This document shows, one piece after another, positions 47,146-57,840 of a stretch of DNA of 64,000 nt. The DNA is from Nannocystis sp. (GTDB lineage: Bacteria > Myxococcota_A > Polyangia > Nannocystales > Nannocystaceae): contig JADJRG010000013.1 in NCBI GenBank assembly GCA_016712315.1, positions 806,001 through 870,000 of the forward strand. The letters are read 5' to 3'. Position 1 is the stretch's first letter, and every line of letters starts with the position of its first letter. Below the pieces are notes generated by a model. That model was not told the DNA's origin. It saw only the letters and a list, made by a program, of their open reading frames with translations, and made no database searches. A program made the translations under genes and the position numbers.

Positions 47146-47693
47146 GGCGCCTCGTCGAGCTCGAGCGCGGCGGGCAAGAGCCCGATCGGCAGGCGCACGA
47201 GGAGGCGTCGCTCGTCGATGTCCTCGATGAACTGCGGCAACACCGGTAACAGCCACTCATGGATGTGGCCGTCCGCGCCGCTCCACTCCACTTCGAAGAG
47301 ATCCTGCACGCCGTTGCTGGTCAAGCCGACGACGACGCCCAGGGACGGCGAGGCGCCGGCGCGCTCGACGGCGAGGCCGATCGCGTCCTCGAGGTAGAAT
47401 TCGTCCTCCGCGAGGGGGGGCAGCGAAGCGCGTTCGACGTGGAGTTCGACGCCCCGGAGCGCCTCGGCTTGATCGCGATCGCCCACGCCGGAGAGCTGCA
47501 GGCGCACGATATTCTTCCCGGGAACGCGCGAACTCTCGATGATCTTGGCGTAGCGCCCGTCTGCGCCGAGTTGAACCGTACGACCAAGAGCTAGGCTCTC
47601 GGATTCTGGGTCATGCAGGTGGACCTTCACCGCGCCGCGGATCCCGTGGGCAGCGACTACGCTGGCGACCGCGAGCGTCGGCTTACTCGTCAT
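47142..47693 (-). CDS. rimM: Ribosome maturation factor RimM
   Basis: A 183-residue protein: N-terminal RimM barrel (about 7-90, ASVVAAHGIRGAVKVHLHD; VRLQLSGVGDRDQAEALRG) and PRC-barrel domain (about 100-175; EFYLEDAIGLAVE and WLLPVLPQFIEDIDERR). RimM assists 30S head assembly around protein S19. It sits between khpA and trmD in the standard order, with a four-base overlap into trmD. Confidence 0.93.
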   Translation of the reverse strand: MTSKPTLAVASVVAAHGIRGAVKVHLHDPESESLALGRTVQLGADGRYAKIIESSRVPGKNIVRLQLSGVGDRDQAEALRGVELHVERASLPPLAEDEFYLEDAIGLAVERAGASPSLGVVVGLTSNGVQDLFEVEWSGADGHIHEWLLPVLPQFIEDIDERRLLVRLPIGLLPAALELDEAP

Positions 47694-47698
47694 CGGGC

Positions 47699-47953
47699 CT
47701 ACTCGAGGATCTCCAGCTCAGCCCGCTTGCGCAGCTTCGCGGAAGCGGCGCTCAGCAACGAACGCATCGCCTTGACGGTGCGCCCTTGCTTCCCGATCAC
47801 CTTGCCGAGATCTTCCTTGGCGACCCGAAGCTCGAGCACGACGGTCTGTTCGCCTGAGATCTCCGAGACGTGGACCTCGTCCGGTTGGTCTACCAAGGCT
47901 CGCGCTAGGTACTCGATGAGTTCTTTCAGAGAAATTTGGCCAGCAGATGACAT
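47699..47953 (-). CDS. khpA: KH-domain RNA-binding protein KhpA
   Basis: An 84-residue protein with a single type II KH domain: LIEYLARALVDQPDEV, the nucleic-acid-binding G-K-Q-G loop in VIGKQGRTVKAMRSLL and a final strand. A very strong GGAGG site lies six bases before the ATG. KhpA binds RNA (with KhpB in Gram-positive bacteria) and is regularly encoded between rpsP and rimM. Confidence 0.94.
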   Translation of the reverse strand: MSSAGQISLKELIEYLARALVDQPDEVHVSEISGEQTVVLELRVAKEDLGKVIGKQGRTVKAMRSLLSAASAKLRKRAELEILE

Positions 47954-48079
47954 CGTTGCCTCCGGGTGAGCGTGAAGAGCGAGAGCGGTGGGTCACGGAG
48001 GCGACCCGGCATGAGCATTTCATACGCCGGCTTTTGCGGCAAAAGCGGCGGGCACCTCGCGGCGCCGCAGCGCAAGCGC

Positions 48080-48325
48080 TCAGACTTGCGCGGGAGCTTC
48101 AGCTCGGCGCAGCAGCCGGAGCACGGTCGACGTCGGCTGCGCACCCACACCACGCCAGTAGGCGAGACGGGGCGAGTCGAGGACGACCTTCTCGGCCGCC
48201 GGATCGTAGGTCCCAAGGCGCTCCAGGAAGCGACCATCGCGCGGGCTTCGAGCGTCCGCAGCGACGATACGGTAGTAGGGTTTCTTCTTCGAGCCCATGC
48301 GGGCGAGCCTGATCTTGACGGCCAT
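48080..48325 (-). CDS. rpsP: 30S ribosomal protein S16
   Basis: An 81-residue protein with the S16 hallmarks AVKIRLARMGSKKKPYYRIV, RDGRFLERLGTYDP and AYWRGVGAQPTSTVLRLL. AGGAA stands about six bases before the ATG at 48325; the frame is open upstream but begins with non-S16 sequence. S16 is needed for early 30S assembly. It heads the rpsP-khpA-rimM-trmD-rplS-yraN operon. The ffh gene often found upstream is not here; a divergent cytochrome gene starts 219 bases away. Confidence 0.95.
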   Translation of the reverse strand: MAVKIRLARMGSKKKPYYRIVAADARSPRDGRFLERLGTYDPAAEKVVLDSPRLAYWRGVGAQPTSTVLRLLRRAEAPAQV

Positions 48326-48544
48326 AGTGGTTCCTGAGGGGCCTGGGCGCGGTCGCGCCTTCAGAGGTCGGTGGTTCAGCGCTGCGCGGACACGACCAGC
48401 GTAGCGAAGGGGCGAGAGGCTAGCGATCAAGCCCGCGCGGGTCAAGGCGTCGGTGCACTCTGGGCGGGACTCGACGGCGCGAGCAGAGGTCGGGCATGCT
48501 CGTCGACAGGCCTGACCGCCTCACGGACACAAACGCCCTCGCCC

Positions 48545-50299
48545 ATGCGATTTCGCACTCATCCTGACATCCGCGCCTATCGCGCTCATTCCCTCAGCGC
48601 CCTAACGCTCCTTGCGGCCCTCTTGACGACCATCGGCGCCTGCGGCCGCATCGATCCCACCGGCAAGGCGCCGAACTCCGCGGCGACCCCTGCCACCGCC
48701 CGAGCGACCATCGATCTCTTCGCCTTCGGCCGCGTGCTCGGGACGATCGCCCCGTGTGGGTGCACCACCGAGCCGCTCGGCGGGCTCGGCTACGCATTCG
48801 GCTATATCGAGGCGCGCTCGACCGCCGCCGAGCGCCTGGTCCTTGAGCCAGGCTCCTTCTTGTTCCCCGACCCTGCAGCCGCCGAGGCGCCGACGGATGA
48901 GGCCTCATGGTCGCAGGCGGAGGCGCGGGCGGATCTGCTCCACCGACGCTTCTCTGTCCTCGGGGATCGCCTCGTCTCCGGCCTCGGGCCGACCGATCTC
49001 TCTTCGGCTCAGGGCTCGGCCGCGCTCGCTCGTTGGCCGCTGCCGCGGACCGTCGTCAACGCTGGCCCGGCGCTCGGGCTCCCCAAGCACCGGCTCCTCG
49101 AGATCGACGCTGTAAAAATCGCGGTCACCTCCGCCATCGACCCCGAGCTCGCGGGAGAGCGCCTAGGCCCGCTCGAGCCGCTCGAGCCGGCGCTCACCCG
49201 TGAACTGGTCGCTATGCGCGGCGCTGGCGCGGATCTCGTCGTCGTGATGCTCCACGGCAAGCGCCCGCGCGCCGAAGCCCTCGCCCGCGCGCTGCCCGGC
49301 ATCGACGTCGTGATCGTCGGCGTCGTCGAAGGCGTCGACCGCACGAGGCTCGGCTCCCCAGCCGCGCGGATCGGCGACACGTGGATCCTCGAGCCGGGAG
49401 AGCAGGCCCAAACGCTCACCCATCTGCGCCTCTCGATCGACCGCAAGCTCCACCCCAAGGGCGTGCCGTCGCCTGCGCAGTGGGCGTTGAGGCCGCCCCG
49501 CGCGAGCCGAGAGGCTGAGTTGACGCGAGTACAAGCTCGACTCGACAAATTCAAGGCTGATCCCTCGGCCGACCCCTCCTTCATTCGCCGCCTCGAGGAG
49601 GAGCGCGCGACGATTCAGGGCTCGCTCGAGGGCCCCGATGAGCCCACTGAGCCGGTCGCGGTGACCTTCGATCAGGTAAAGGTCACCTGCAAGCTACCGG
49701 TCGACGACGCCGCGATCGCCTCCTTGCGCCGCTATGACGCCTGGGTCGCCGAGCAGAACATGCAGCGCTTCGCTGGGATCATCCCGCAGCCGCCGGCCGA
49801 CGGAGAGCCCGGCTTCGTCGGCGTCGACGAGTGCGAGGCCTGCCACGAGGAGGCCGTGACCTTCTGGAGGACCACCCGCCACGCGCGCGCCTTCGCCACG
49901 CTCGTCGACGACAATAAACAGTACGACCTGAGCTGCGTCGGCTGCCACGTCACCGGATTCCGTCGCCCTGGGGGCTCTGAGGTGGTCGAGAACGAGCACC
50001 TGCGCGACATCCAGTGCGAGCAGTGCCACGGCCCCGCCAGCCTGCACGTCCAGGAGCCGACCGTGCTCGGGCGCGCGAACGCGATCCGCCGCGCCTCGCC
50101 GGTCGAGGTCTGCCTCGAGTGCCACACACCCGAGCACTCCGACACCTTCCAGTACGAGGCCTACCTCCGCGACGTGCTCGGCGAGGGCCACGGCGTGCAC
50201 GCACGGATCGCCCTCGGCGACGGACCCACCGGGCGAGAGCTGCGCGCCGCAGGCTTCGCGAAGGCCGGCGGCGCCTGCAAGAAGATGCCGGCGAAGTAG
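48545..50299 (+). CDS. Four-haem c-type cytochrome lipoprotein with phosphoesterase-like N-terminal domain
   Basis: A 584-residue lipoprotein (signal ending TTIGAC). The N-terminal part (about 55-330) resembles the 5'-nucleotidase/metallophosphatase-like domains found in cytochrome fusions: it opens with IAPCGCTTEPLGGLGYAFG and has a strand-helix core with DLVVVMLHGKRPR and IDVVIVGVVEG, but the usual catalytic His/Asp set is mostly absent. A helical linker (about 355-440) follows. The C-terminal about 170 residues have four C-x-x-C-H haem sites: CEACH, CVGCH, CEQCH and CLECH, with spare histidines as distal ligands, similar to cytochrome c554-type domains. It should be exported and carry electrons in the periplasm. 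ATG 48545 is preferred for the signal peptide. Confidence 0.85.
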   Translation: MRFRTHPDIRAYRAHSLSALTLLAALLTTIGACGRIDPTGKAPNSAATPATARATIDLFAFGRVLGTIAPCGCTTEPLGGLGYAFGYIEARSTAAERLVLEPGSFLFPDPAAAEAPTDEASWSQAEARADLLHRRFSVLGDRLVSGLGPTDLSSAQGSAALARWPLPRTVVNAGPALGLPKHRLLEIDAVKIAVTSAIDPELAGERLGPLEPLEPALTRELVAMRGAGADLVVVMLHGKRPRAEALARALPGIDVVIVGVVEGVDRTRLGSPAARIGDTWILEPGEQAQTLTHLRLSIDRKLHPKGVPSPAQWALRPPRASREAELTRVQARLDKFKADPSADPSFIRRLEEERATIQGSLEGPDEPTEPVAVTFDQVKVTCKLPVDDAAIASLRRYDAWVAEQNMQRFAGIIPQPPADGEPGFVGVDECEACHEEAVTFWRTTRHARAFATLVDDNKQYDLSCVGCHVTGFRRPGGSEVVENEHLRDIQCEQCHGPASLHVQEPTVLGRANAIRRASPVEVCLECHTPEHSDTFQYEAYLRDVLGEGHGVHARIALGDGPTGRELRAAGFAKAGGACKKMPAK

Positions 50300-50344
50300 A
50301 CCGTTCGTGGCCCATCAGCCCGCTGCCTGCTAGCCTCCCGCCCG

Positions 50345-51781
50345 ATGTCCGCCTTCCCCTCGCTCCTCTTGCAGGGCGCAGAGATCCGCGCCCGAGGCGG
50401 CTTCGCTGCCGCCCAAGCGGCGTTCCTCGATCCTGATCCCGCGACCGTCGCGAGCCTGCGTGCTCACCTCGCCGCGCGCGAGGCCGGGGTCGTCGCCCAC
50501 TTCTACATGGATCCAGAGCTCCAAGGCGTCCTCTACGCCTGCGACTGGCCGCACATCCACATCTCCGACTCCCTGGTGATGGCCGACCGCGCGGTCGAGA
50601 TGGCCCGGAGCGGCGCGCGCACGATCATCGTCCTCGGCGTCGACTTCATGTCTGAGAACGTCCGGGCGATGCTCGACGCCTCAGGCTTCGCCGACGTCCC
50701 GGTGTACCGCGTCGCGGCCGCGCCGATCGGCTGCTCGCTCGCCGAGTCCGCGGAGTCCGACGCCTACGCCGCCTATCTCCGCCGCGCCGCCGCGACGCCG
50801 CGCTCGCTCCACGTCGTCTACATCAACACCAGCCTGCGGACCAAAGCGTACGCGCACGCGCTGGTGCCGACGATCACCTGCACCTCCTCCAACGTGATCC
50901 AGACGGTGCTCCAAGCGGCCGCGCAGGACCCCGATCTCCACGTCTGGTTCGGCCCCGACACGTACATGGGCCGCAACCTGCTCGCCCTCTTCCGCGGCCT
51001 GGGCGAGCTCGACGACGCCGCGATCGCGCGCCTGCACCCCGCCCACGACCGGGCCTCTCTGCTGCGCCTGATCGAGCGCTTTCACCACTTCGAGCAAGGC
51101 ACCTGCGTCGTCCACCACATGTTCGGCGCCGCCGTCGTCGAGCAGATCGAGCGCGACTACCAAGACGCTCACATCACCGCCCACCTCGAGGTCCCCGGGG
51201 AGATGTTCGCGCTGGCGCTGCGGCGCCGCGACGCCGGACGGGGCGTCGTCGGCTCGACCTCGGACATCCTCGGCTTCATCACCGCCAAGATCCGCGAGGC
51301 CGCCGCCGCCTCGACGCCGACGGAGCTCCGCTTCGTGCTCGGCACCGAGGCTGGTATGGTCACCGCGATCGTCCACCAGATCCGCGGCGTCTTGCGCGAG
51401 CACCCGCAGATCTCCGTCGAGATCATCTTCCCCGCCGCCAGCGAGGCGATCGCGATCACCGATGATCACGCGCTGCCGGTCGTCCCAGGGGTCGCTGGCG
51501 GCGAAGGATGCTCGACCGCCGGAGGCTGCGCGACCTGCCCTTACATGAAGATGAACAGCCTCGACGCGCTGCTCGACCTCCTGGATCGCCTCGATCGGCC
51601 CGCTCGCGAGCTCCGCGTGTACGAGCCCCGCAAGTACCTCGACACCATCGACGGGCGCACGATCGCCGAGCTCGGCGCCCTACCGATCCTGCATATGCGC
51701 GGCCTGCAGCGCGCCGGGGAGCTGCCCGCCGCGCTCCTCGCCGACATCCGCGGCCGCGCGCCCGCGCACCGGCTTGGTTGA
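50345..51781 (+). CDS. nadA: Quinolinate synthase A
   Basis: A 478-residue protein, longer than the about 350 of E. coli NadA. Seen: HFYMDPELQGVLYAC and HIHISDSLVMADRAVEMA, IIVLGVDFMSENV, the Fe-S region Cys179 (PTITCTSSNVIQ), GTCVVHHMF and the final GGCATCPYMKMNSLDAL. NadA joins iminoaspartate and dihydroxyacetone phosphate into quinolinate, the first committed step of NAD synthesis, using a [4Fe-4S] cluster bound by three cysteines. nadB and nadC are not in this window. The gene stands 45 bases after the cytochrome gene on the same strand. Confidence 0.93.
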   Translation: MSAFPSLLLQGAEIRARGGFAAAQAAFLDPDPATVASLRAHLAAREAGVVAHFYMDPELQGVLYACDWPHIHISDSLVMADRAVEMARSGARTIIVLGVDFMSENVRAMLDASGFADVPVYRVAAAPIGCSLAESAESDAYAAYLRRAAATPRSLHVVYINTSLRTKAYAHALVPTITCTSSNVIQTVLQAAAQDPDLHVWFGPDTYMGRNLLALFRGLGELDDAAIARLHPAHDRASLLRLIERFHHFEQGTCVVHHMFGAAVVEQIERDYQDAHITAHLEVPGEMFALALRRRDAGRGVVGSTSDILGFITAKIREAAAASTPTELRFVLGTEAGMVTAIVHQIRGVLREHPQISVEIIFPAASEAIAITDDHALPVVPGVAGGEGCSTAGGCATCPYMKMNSLDALLDLLDRLDRPARELRVYEPRKYLDTIDGRTIAELGALPILHMRGLQRAGELPAALLADIRGRAPAHRLG

Positions 51782-51819
51782 CCGTCTCCGCCGTACGTGG
51801 TCTCTTCCGCCGACCTCCT

Positions 51820-53163
<1,344 letters not shown>

Positions 53164-53426
53164 GCGGCACCGCGCGCCAGCGCCGCCTCGAGGCGGCTCA
53201 GAACCGCACGCGGAGGCCCCGCCCCCCGCGATCGCGCCGACATGTGCCCGAGCGTCACGCCAAGCCAGCGGACGTGATGAGCGCCTACGCTCCACGATCA
53301 CCAAGCGCGCCGCTCCTACCGCGGGCGCCTCGTGATCGTTCCGGGATAGACTGCGGGTGGCCGCGCGGCGGCTGAGCGGATAGCGATGCGACGCGTTTGT
53401 GAGAGTGCAGCGGGGGGTCCCGGGGC

Positions 53427-55340
53427 ATGAGCGGTCAGGCCCAAGCGGCGTCCACGGAGGCGTTGATCGGCACGATCATCGCCGGACGCTATCGCATCGA
53501 CGCGCTGATCGGTGAAGGCGGCATGGGGGCCGTCTACCGCGGCTTTCACCTCCACCTGCGCCGCGACTTCGCGGTCAAGGTGCTGCACCCCGACGTCACC
53601 CGCGACCCAGAGATCGCCCGCCGCTTCGAGCGCGAGGCCCAGAGCGCCGCCCGCCTCGATCACGTCAACTGCATCCAAGTGACCGAGTTCGGCACGACCG
53701 ACGACGGCACCAAGTACATGGTGATGCAGCTGCTCGAGGGCATCGAGCTGCATGACCTCGTCCGCGGCCCGCTCGAGGTCCCGCGGGCGATCGGCCTCTT
53801 CATCCAAGTGATCGCCGGCCTCGAGCACGCCCACGCCAAGGGCGTCGTCCACCGCGACCTCAAGCCGCAGAACGTCTTCGTCACCCGCGACGCCGACGGC
53901 AACGAGGTCCTCAAGCTGGTCGACTTCGGGATCGCCAAGATCGTCGCCGGCGAGGGCGCGGGTGAGGCGATGACCCGCGCAGGGCTAGTCTTTGGCACCC
54001 CCCTCTACATGAGCCCTGAGCAGTGCCTCGGCGTCGAGGTCGACGGCCGCGCGGATCTCTACGCCGCAGGGATCCTGCTCTACCTGATGCTCTCTGGGAA
54101 GCTCCCGTTCTACAGCGAGGATCCGGTCGCGGTGATCCGCATGCAAGTCAGCCAGGAGCCGCCGCCGCTGCCCGCCAGCGTGCCGGCCGACCTCGCGGCG
54201 ATCGTCTCTCGCCTGCTCGCCAAGCAGCGAGATCAGCGCTTCCCTGACGCCACCACGGTCCGCAAGATCCTCGAAGGTTATCGCAAGAGCCTCTCTGGGC
54301 GCGGCAGCAAGACCGTGGACGCCACCCGCGTCGTCGCCGCGATGATGCCGCCCGGCGCCTACCACGAGACCTTGCCCGAGGGCGTACGCCCGCGCCCGCT
54401 CACCACCTTTGAGCTGATCGCCGATCGGCGCAGCCTGCGCCCGTGGTTGCTCGGCGGCGGCGTCTTGCTCGTGATCGCCCTCGTCATCGTCTCTATCGTG
54501 CTCAGCGGCGCGGATCTCCCCGAGCCAGCTCCCCCCGAGACGCCGCCGGCCCAGTCCAAAATTCCTGAGCCCGAGCCTCCCCCCGCCGAGCCGCCGCCAG
54601 TGCTCCACGCGACCCCACAGGAGCTGGCAGAGCTCGATCGGCTGCTCCACGCAGGCGAGCTCGTCGCCGCCGCCGAATCGCTCGGGCACCTCCGCGGACG
54701 AACCCCTGAAGCCCCGGAGCTGCTGTGGCGCGATGGCTGGCTGCGGCGCCTTCGCGACGCGGACATCACCGCCGCCCTCGCGAGCCTGCAAGAGGCCCTG
54801 CGGCGCGCCCCCGAGCTCGCCCAAGATCCTGACTATCTCAGCCAAGTCGACCTCTTGATCGGCCACCCCGAGCTCCGCGCCGACGCCGTTGATCTCGCCC
54901 TCGCGCTCGGTCCGGCTGGTCACGCGCACCTGCTCGCCTTCGTCAACGACATCGATCAAGTGCTCAGCTACGGCGCCCGTCGACGCGCCTTGCAGGCGCT
55001 CGCCGCCGATCCAGAGCTCGCTGCCGCGGTCGACCATCCGCTCAACCTCATCCGCGACGTCGAGCAGCACCGCGAGGCACCTCGCCCGTGCGAGGCGTTG
55101 ACCGCGTCCTTGATGGAGATCCTCGCCGCCCCCGACGCCGCCTACTACGAGACGGTCGTCGACACCGACGCCCCACGTACGGTCCCTGGCGCGGCCCCTG
55201 AGGAGATCGCCGCCTGCGCGGCTCTACCAAAGCTCCTCGAGAAGACCCGCAAGAAGCTCGCGCCGCTGGCGAAGAAGAAGAAAAGGAAGCCCAAGAAGCC
55301 CGCGCCCAAGAAGGGCCTCCTCGATCGCCTCAAGCGTTGA
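53427..55340 (+). CDS. Membrane Ser/Thr protein kinase (Pkn2/PknB type)
   Basis: A 637-residue kinase with all catalytic elements: G-loop GEGGMG at 29-34, Lys51 (AVKVL), HRD 142-144 (VHRDLKPQNV), DFG 167-169, and the activation end TPLYMSPEQ (192-200). The kinase domain ends near 285. A single membrane segment lies at about 343-365, then a Pro-rich stretch (about 370-395) and an extracytoplasmic helical domain (about 396-590) rich in Leu/Ala with TPR-like spacing. The last about 30 residues are strongly basic (KKKKRKPKKPAPKKG). Such kinases are abundant in Myxococcota. The FHA proteins in this window (adenylate cyclase, GltG-like) are potential readers of phosphothreonines, but no direct link is shown. 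Confidence 0.92.
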   Translation: MSGQAQAASTEALIGTIIAGRYRIDALIGEGGMGAVYRGFHLHLRRDFAVKVLHPDVTRDPEIARRFEREAQSAARLDHVNCIQVTEFGTTDDGTKYMVMQLLEGIELHDLVRGPLEVPRAIGLFIQVIAGLEHAHAKGVVHRDLKPQNVFVTRDADGNEVLKLVDFGIAKIVAGEGAGEAMTRAGLVFGTPLYMSPEQCLGVEVDGRADLYAAGILLYLMLSGKLPFYSEDPVAVIRMQVSQEPPPLPASVPADLAAIVSRLLAKQRDQRFPDATTVRKILEGYRKSLSGRGSKTVDATRVVAAMMPPGAYHETLPEGVRPRPLTTFELIADRRSLRPWLLGGGVLLVIALVIVSIVLSGADLPEPAPPETPPAQSKIPEPEPPPAEPPPVLHATPQELAELDRLLHAGELVAAAESLGHLRGRTPEAPELLWRDGWLRRLRDADITAALASLQEALRRAPELAQDPDYLSQVDLLIGHPELRADAVDLALALGPAGHAHLLAFVNDIDQVLSYGARRRALQALAADPELAAAVDHPLNLIRDVEQHREAPRPCEALTASLMEILAAPDAAYYETVVDTDAPRTVPGAAPEEIAACAALPKLLEKTRKKLAPLAKKKKRKPKKPAPKKGLLDRLKR

Positions 55341-55353
55341 GCCGCTCCGCCAC

Positions 55354-56103
55354 TCAGAGCCGGCCGACCCGCGCGAAGATCGGGATCGACACCGATCGTC
55401 GGGCCTCAGGCGGCCCCCACGCCGCGGCCAACGACGACCGATACGCAGCGATCGCCGCGACGCCTGTCGCCGCGCGGAAGCGCGTCGCCGCGGACCACGT
55501 GCTCATCGCCCCGAGCAGCTGCGCCAGCGTCCACTCCGCTCTGATCTCTAGCGGACCCGCAAGCGCGAGCTCCTCGAACGGGAACGAGAGCTCGCGGTAC
55601 TCCGCCTGCACGCGCTTGAACTCAGGCGGCCAGTAGGGCGCGAGGTGCTCGCCGACGTAGCGCCCCACCAGACGATCGATCTCTGGCGAGATCCTCATCG
55701 TCGTCCCATAGGACCACGCCGCGAAGATCGACCCCACACGGCCCACGCGTCGCACCTCTCGATAAAATGGTTCCAAATCAAACCAATGAAGCGCCGCCGC
55801 GATCGCGATCAGGTCGACGCTCCCCTCGGCGAGCGAGCTGCGCTCGGCCTGCTCGACCCGATACTCGACCCGCGGGTGGCGAACGGCCTGAGCGAGCTGC
55901 GCGGCGCTCGCGTCCGTCGCGATCACCGCGTTGAAGCGCTCGGCCAGCGCCACCGCCGCCTGGCCGCTGCCGGTCGCGACGTCCCAGCAGCGCTCACGAG
56001 CCGGCGCGAGCGCCGAGAGCTGATCGAAGATCGTCGCCGGATAGAGAGGTCGAAATCGCGCATACTCCTCAGCGGCCGGTGAGAAATGGTCTGGAAAGCT
56101 CAT
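55354..56103 (-). CDS. Class I SAM-dependent methyltransferase
   Basis: A 249-residue protein with SAM motifs WDVATGSGQAAVALAERF (motif I), VIATDASAAQLAQA (motif II) and DLIAIAAALHWFDLEPFYRE (motif IV), the latter typical of the trans-aconitate/CRG1-like small-molecule methyltransferase group. C-terminal part is helical with WPPEFKRVQAEYREL. It is last in the run helicase-like, MNIO, DUF2063, methyltransferase on the minus strand, 17 bases after the DUF2063 gene. It may methylate the peptide product of that operon (inference) or be an unrelated small-molecule enzyme. Confidence 0.82.
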   Translation of the reverse strand: MSFPDHFSPAAEEYARFRPLYPATIFDQLSALAPARERCWDVATGSGQAAVALAERFNAVIATDASAAQLAQAVRHPRVEYRVEQAERSSLAEGSVDLIAIAAALHWFDLEPFYREVRRVGRVGSIFAAWSYGTTMRISPEIDRLVGRYVGEHLAPYWPPEFKRVQAEYRELSFPFEELALAGPLEIRAEWTLAQLLGAMSTWSAATRFRAATGVAAIAAYRSSLAAAWGPPEARRSVSIPIFARVGRL

Positions 56104-56120
56104 CGACGTCCCCTCACCGC

Positions 56121-56945
56121 TCAGTCTAGGCCGATCACCTCTGCCCCCAACACGATCCGACGCTCGCTCAGATCCGCGAGCAGCGCCGCCATGGACGCCA
56201 ACATCTCGTCGCTCAGCGCCTCGCCCGCCGCCGCCGCACCGCCGCGAAGCGCCGCCTCCATCGCCTCACCCGCCAGCAGCCGCGCGACCACCTCGCCTGC
56301 CCGTTCGCTCAGCTCCAGCGTGCGCGCCATCGACCCCTCGCGATCGCGATAGATCAGCAGCGACGTCGCCGCCAGCGCTGGTTCATGCGCCTCCCCGCCC
56401 GCGCACACGCAGCGGTGCACCGCATAGCTGCCGCGCAGCAGCCGCAGCGCACCGTCGAAGCGCAGCGGCCGAGCCAACGCCAGCGCCGCGCCGCTCGCCG
56501 GCTCGCCGCCCTCCGCGCTGGTGCGCACCTGGCACAGCGCCAGCTCATAACGCGCCAGCTCGACCAAGTACGCGGGGATCGCCGGATCAACGAGCCAGCG
56601 CGGCGCGACCGCGTCGATGAAGAGGGCCGCGACCTCGATCAGATCGACGCCACGCGAGCCCCCACCCGCCCAAAATTTCCTCACGTCCGCCTCGTAGCGG
56701 ACCTGACCGAGGCGCGCGACCGTCTGCGGGATGAACTCAGCGATCAGCGCGCTCACCCGCCCCTGCACCATCGTCCGGTACATCAACAGGCGCCTCGCGC
56801 CGCCTTCGACGATCGCCGCCGCGTCCTCCCCCGAGACCCCAAATTCGCCAATAAACCCGCTCAGATCGCCACGCATTCGCGCCGGCGCGCTCGGGTCACA
56901 CAGCGCCGCCACGAACGCGTCGAAGATCCGCCCGTCCTCGCTCAT
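56121..56945 (-). CDS. DUF2063 (BufC/HvfC-like) partner of the MNIO enzyme
   Basis: A 274-residue protein with an N-terminal helical DUF2063-type domain (about 5-105: DAFVAALCDPSAPARMRGDL; LLMYRTMVQGRVSALIAEFIPQTVARLG; the MYR..V...V...L...FP pattern is diagnostic) and a C-terminal winged-helix-like part. In MNIO systems this protein binds the leader of the precursor peptide and holds it against the iron enzyme. The ATG overlaps the MNIO stop by four bases, so the two are translationally coupled. The middle shows a cysteine pair (RCVCAGGE). Confidence 0.8.
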   Translation of the reverse strand: MSEDGRIFDAFVAALCDPSAPARMRGDLSGFIGEFGVSGEDAAAIVEGGARRLLMYRTMVQGRVSALIAEFIPQTVARLGQVRYEADVRKFWAGGGSRGVDLIEVAALFIDAVAPRWLVDPAIPAYLVELARYELALCQVRTSAEGGEPASGAALALARPLRFDGALRLLRGSYAVHRCVCAGGEAHEPALAATSLLIYRDREGSMARTLELSERAGEVVARLLAGEAMEAALRGGAAAAGEALSDEMLASMAALLADLSERRIVLGAEVIGLD

Positions 56946-57802
56946 ATCGACGCCTCGCGCTCGCGCGTGTAGTAGCGCCGCAGCGCGGCGTCATAGATCT
57001 CCTGGAGACGCGCGACCTCGGCGAGCAGCTCGGGCAACCGCGGGATCTTGTGGTCGCGCTCGAGCAGCACCGGCAGCGGCCCCACACGCTCGATCGTCCA
57101 CGCCAGCAGCGCCTCCACCTCGCCGCGCACCGACGCCCCGTGCGTGTCGATCAGCGTCGCGTCATCCCACGGCTCGTGGCCCGCGACGTGGAGCTGCACC
57201 ACCCGATCCAGCGGCGCCTGCTTCAACCACTCGAGCGCGTCGAAGCCGAGGTTCTGCGCGTTGACGAAGACGTTGTTCACGTCCAAGAGCAGCCCGCAGC
57301 CGCTCAGATCGAGCACCCGCCCGATGAACTCCACCTCTGTCATCTGCCCGCCGAGCGGCGCGTAGTAGCTGATGTTTTCGATCAGCATCCGCCGCCCTAG
57401 GCGGTCCTCGGCCTCGCGCAGCCGATCCGCCACCCGCCGCGCCGTCGCCTCGGTGAACGGCAGCGGCAGCAGGTCATGCAGCTCGATCCCTTTGTGTCGC
57501 GACCAGCACAGGTGGTCGGAGTACCAAGGCCACGGGTGACGCGCCAAGAACGCCCGAAGATCGCGAAAGAACGCCGGATCAAAGGGATCGACCCCGCCGA
57601 GCGACATCGCCAACCCGTGGCTGAGGATCGGCGCCTCGCTCGCCACCGCCTCGAGGTGCCGCTGCGAGGCCCCGCCGCGGCGCATATAGTTCTCTGGCGA
57701 CACCTCAAAGAACGCGACCGCGCTCGCGGCCGCGCCGGCCGCGACCTCCGCTAAGAAGGCGCCGCGCAGGCCGAGGCCGACCCCATGCACCGGCGCGTCC
57801 AC
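56942..57802 (-). CDS. MNIO family (DUF692/BufB) multinuclear iron oxidase
   Basis: A 286-residue TIM-barrel protein of the DUF692 family. Opening GVGLGLRGAFLAEV and FFEVSPENYM are typical. The metal ligand set is all there: His62 (ILSHGLAMSLGG), His97 (SDHLCW), Glu142 (IENISYY), Asp174 and the Asn/Asn run (LLLDVNNVFVNA), His205 and His209 (LHVAGH), Asp219 and His221 (IDTHGA), Glu249 (LLERDHKIP). MNIO enzymes oxidise cysteine or other residues of ribosomal peptides with two or three iron ions; some products bind copper. GTG starts at 57802 or 57790. The DUF2063 partner follows at once; a precursor peptide is not seen next to it. Confidence 0.85.
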   Translation of the reverse strand: MDAPVHGVGLGLRGAFLAEVAAGAAASAVAFFEVSPENYMRRGGASQRHLEAVASEAPILSHGLAMSLGGVDPFDPAFFRDLRAFLARHPWPWYSDHLCWSRHKGIELHDLLPLPFTEATARRVADRLREAEDRLGRRMLIENISYYAPLGGQMTEVEFIGRVLDLSGCGLLLDVNNVFVNAQNLGFDALEWLKQAPLDRVVQLHVAGHEPWDDATLIDTHGASVRGEVEALLAWTIERVGPLPVLLERDHKIPRLPELLAEVARLQEIYDAALRRYYTREREASI

Positions 57803-57840
57803 GCCTTGGACACTACCTCAAAACCCCTCGCGGCCGCCCC

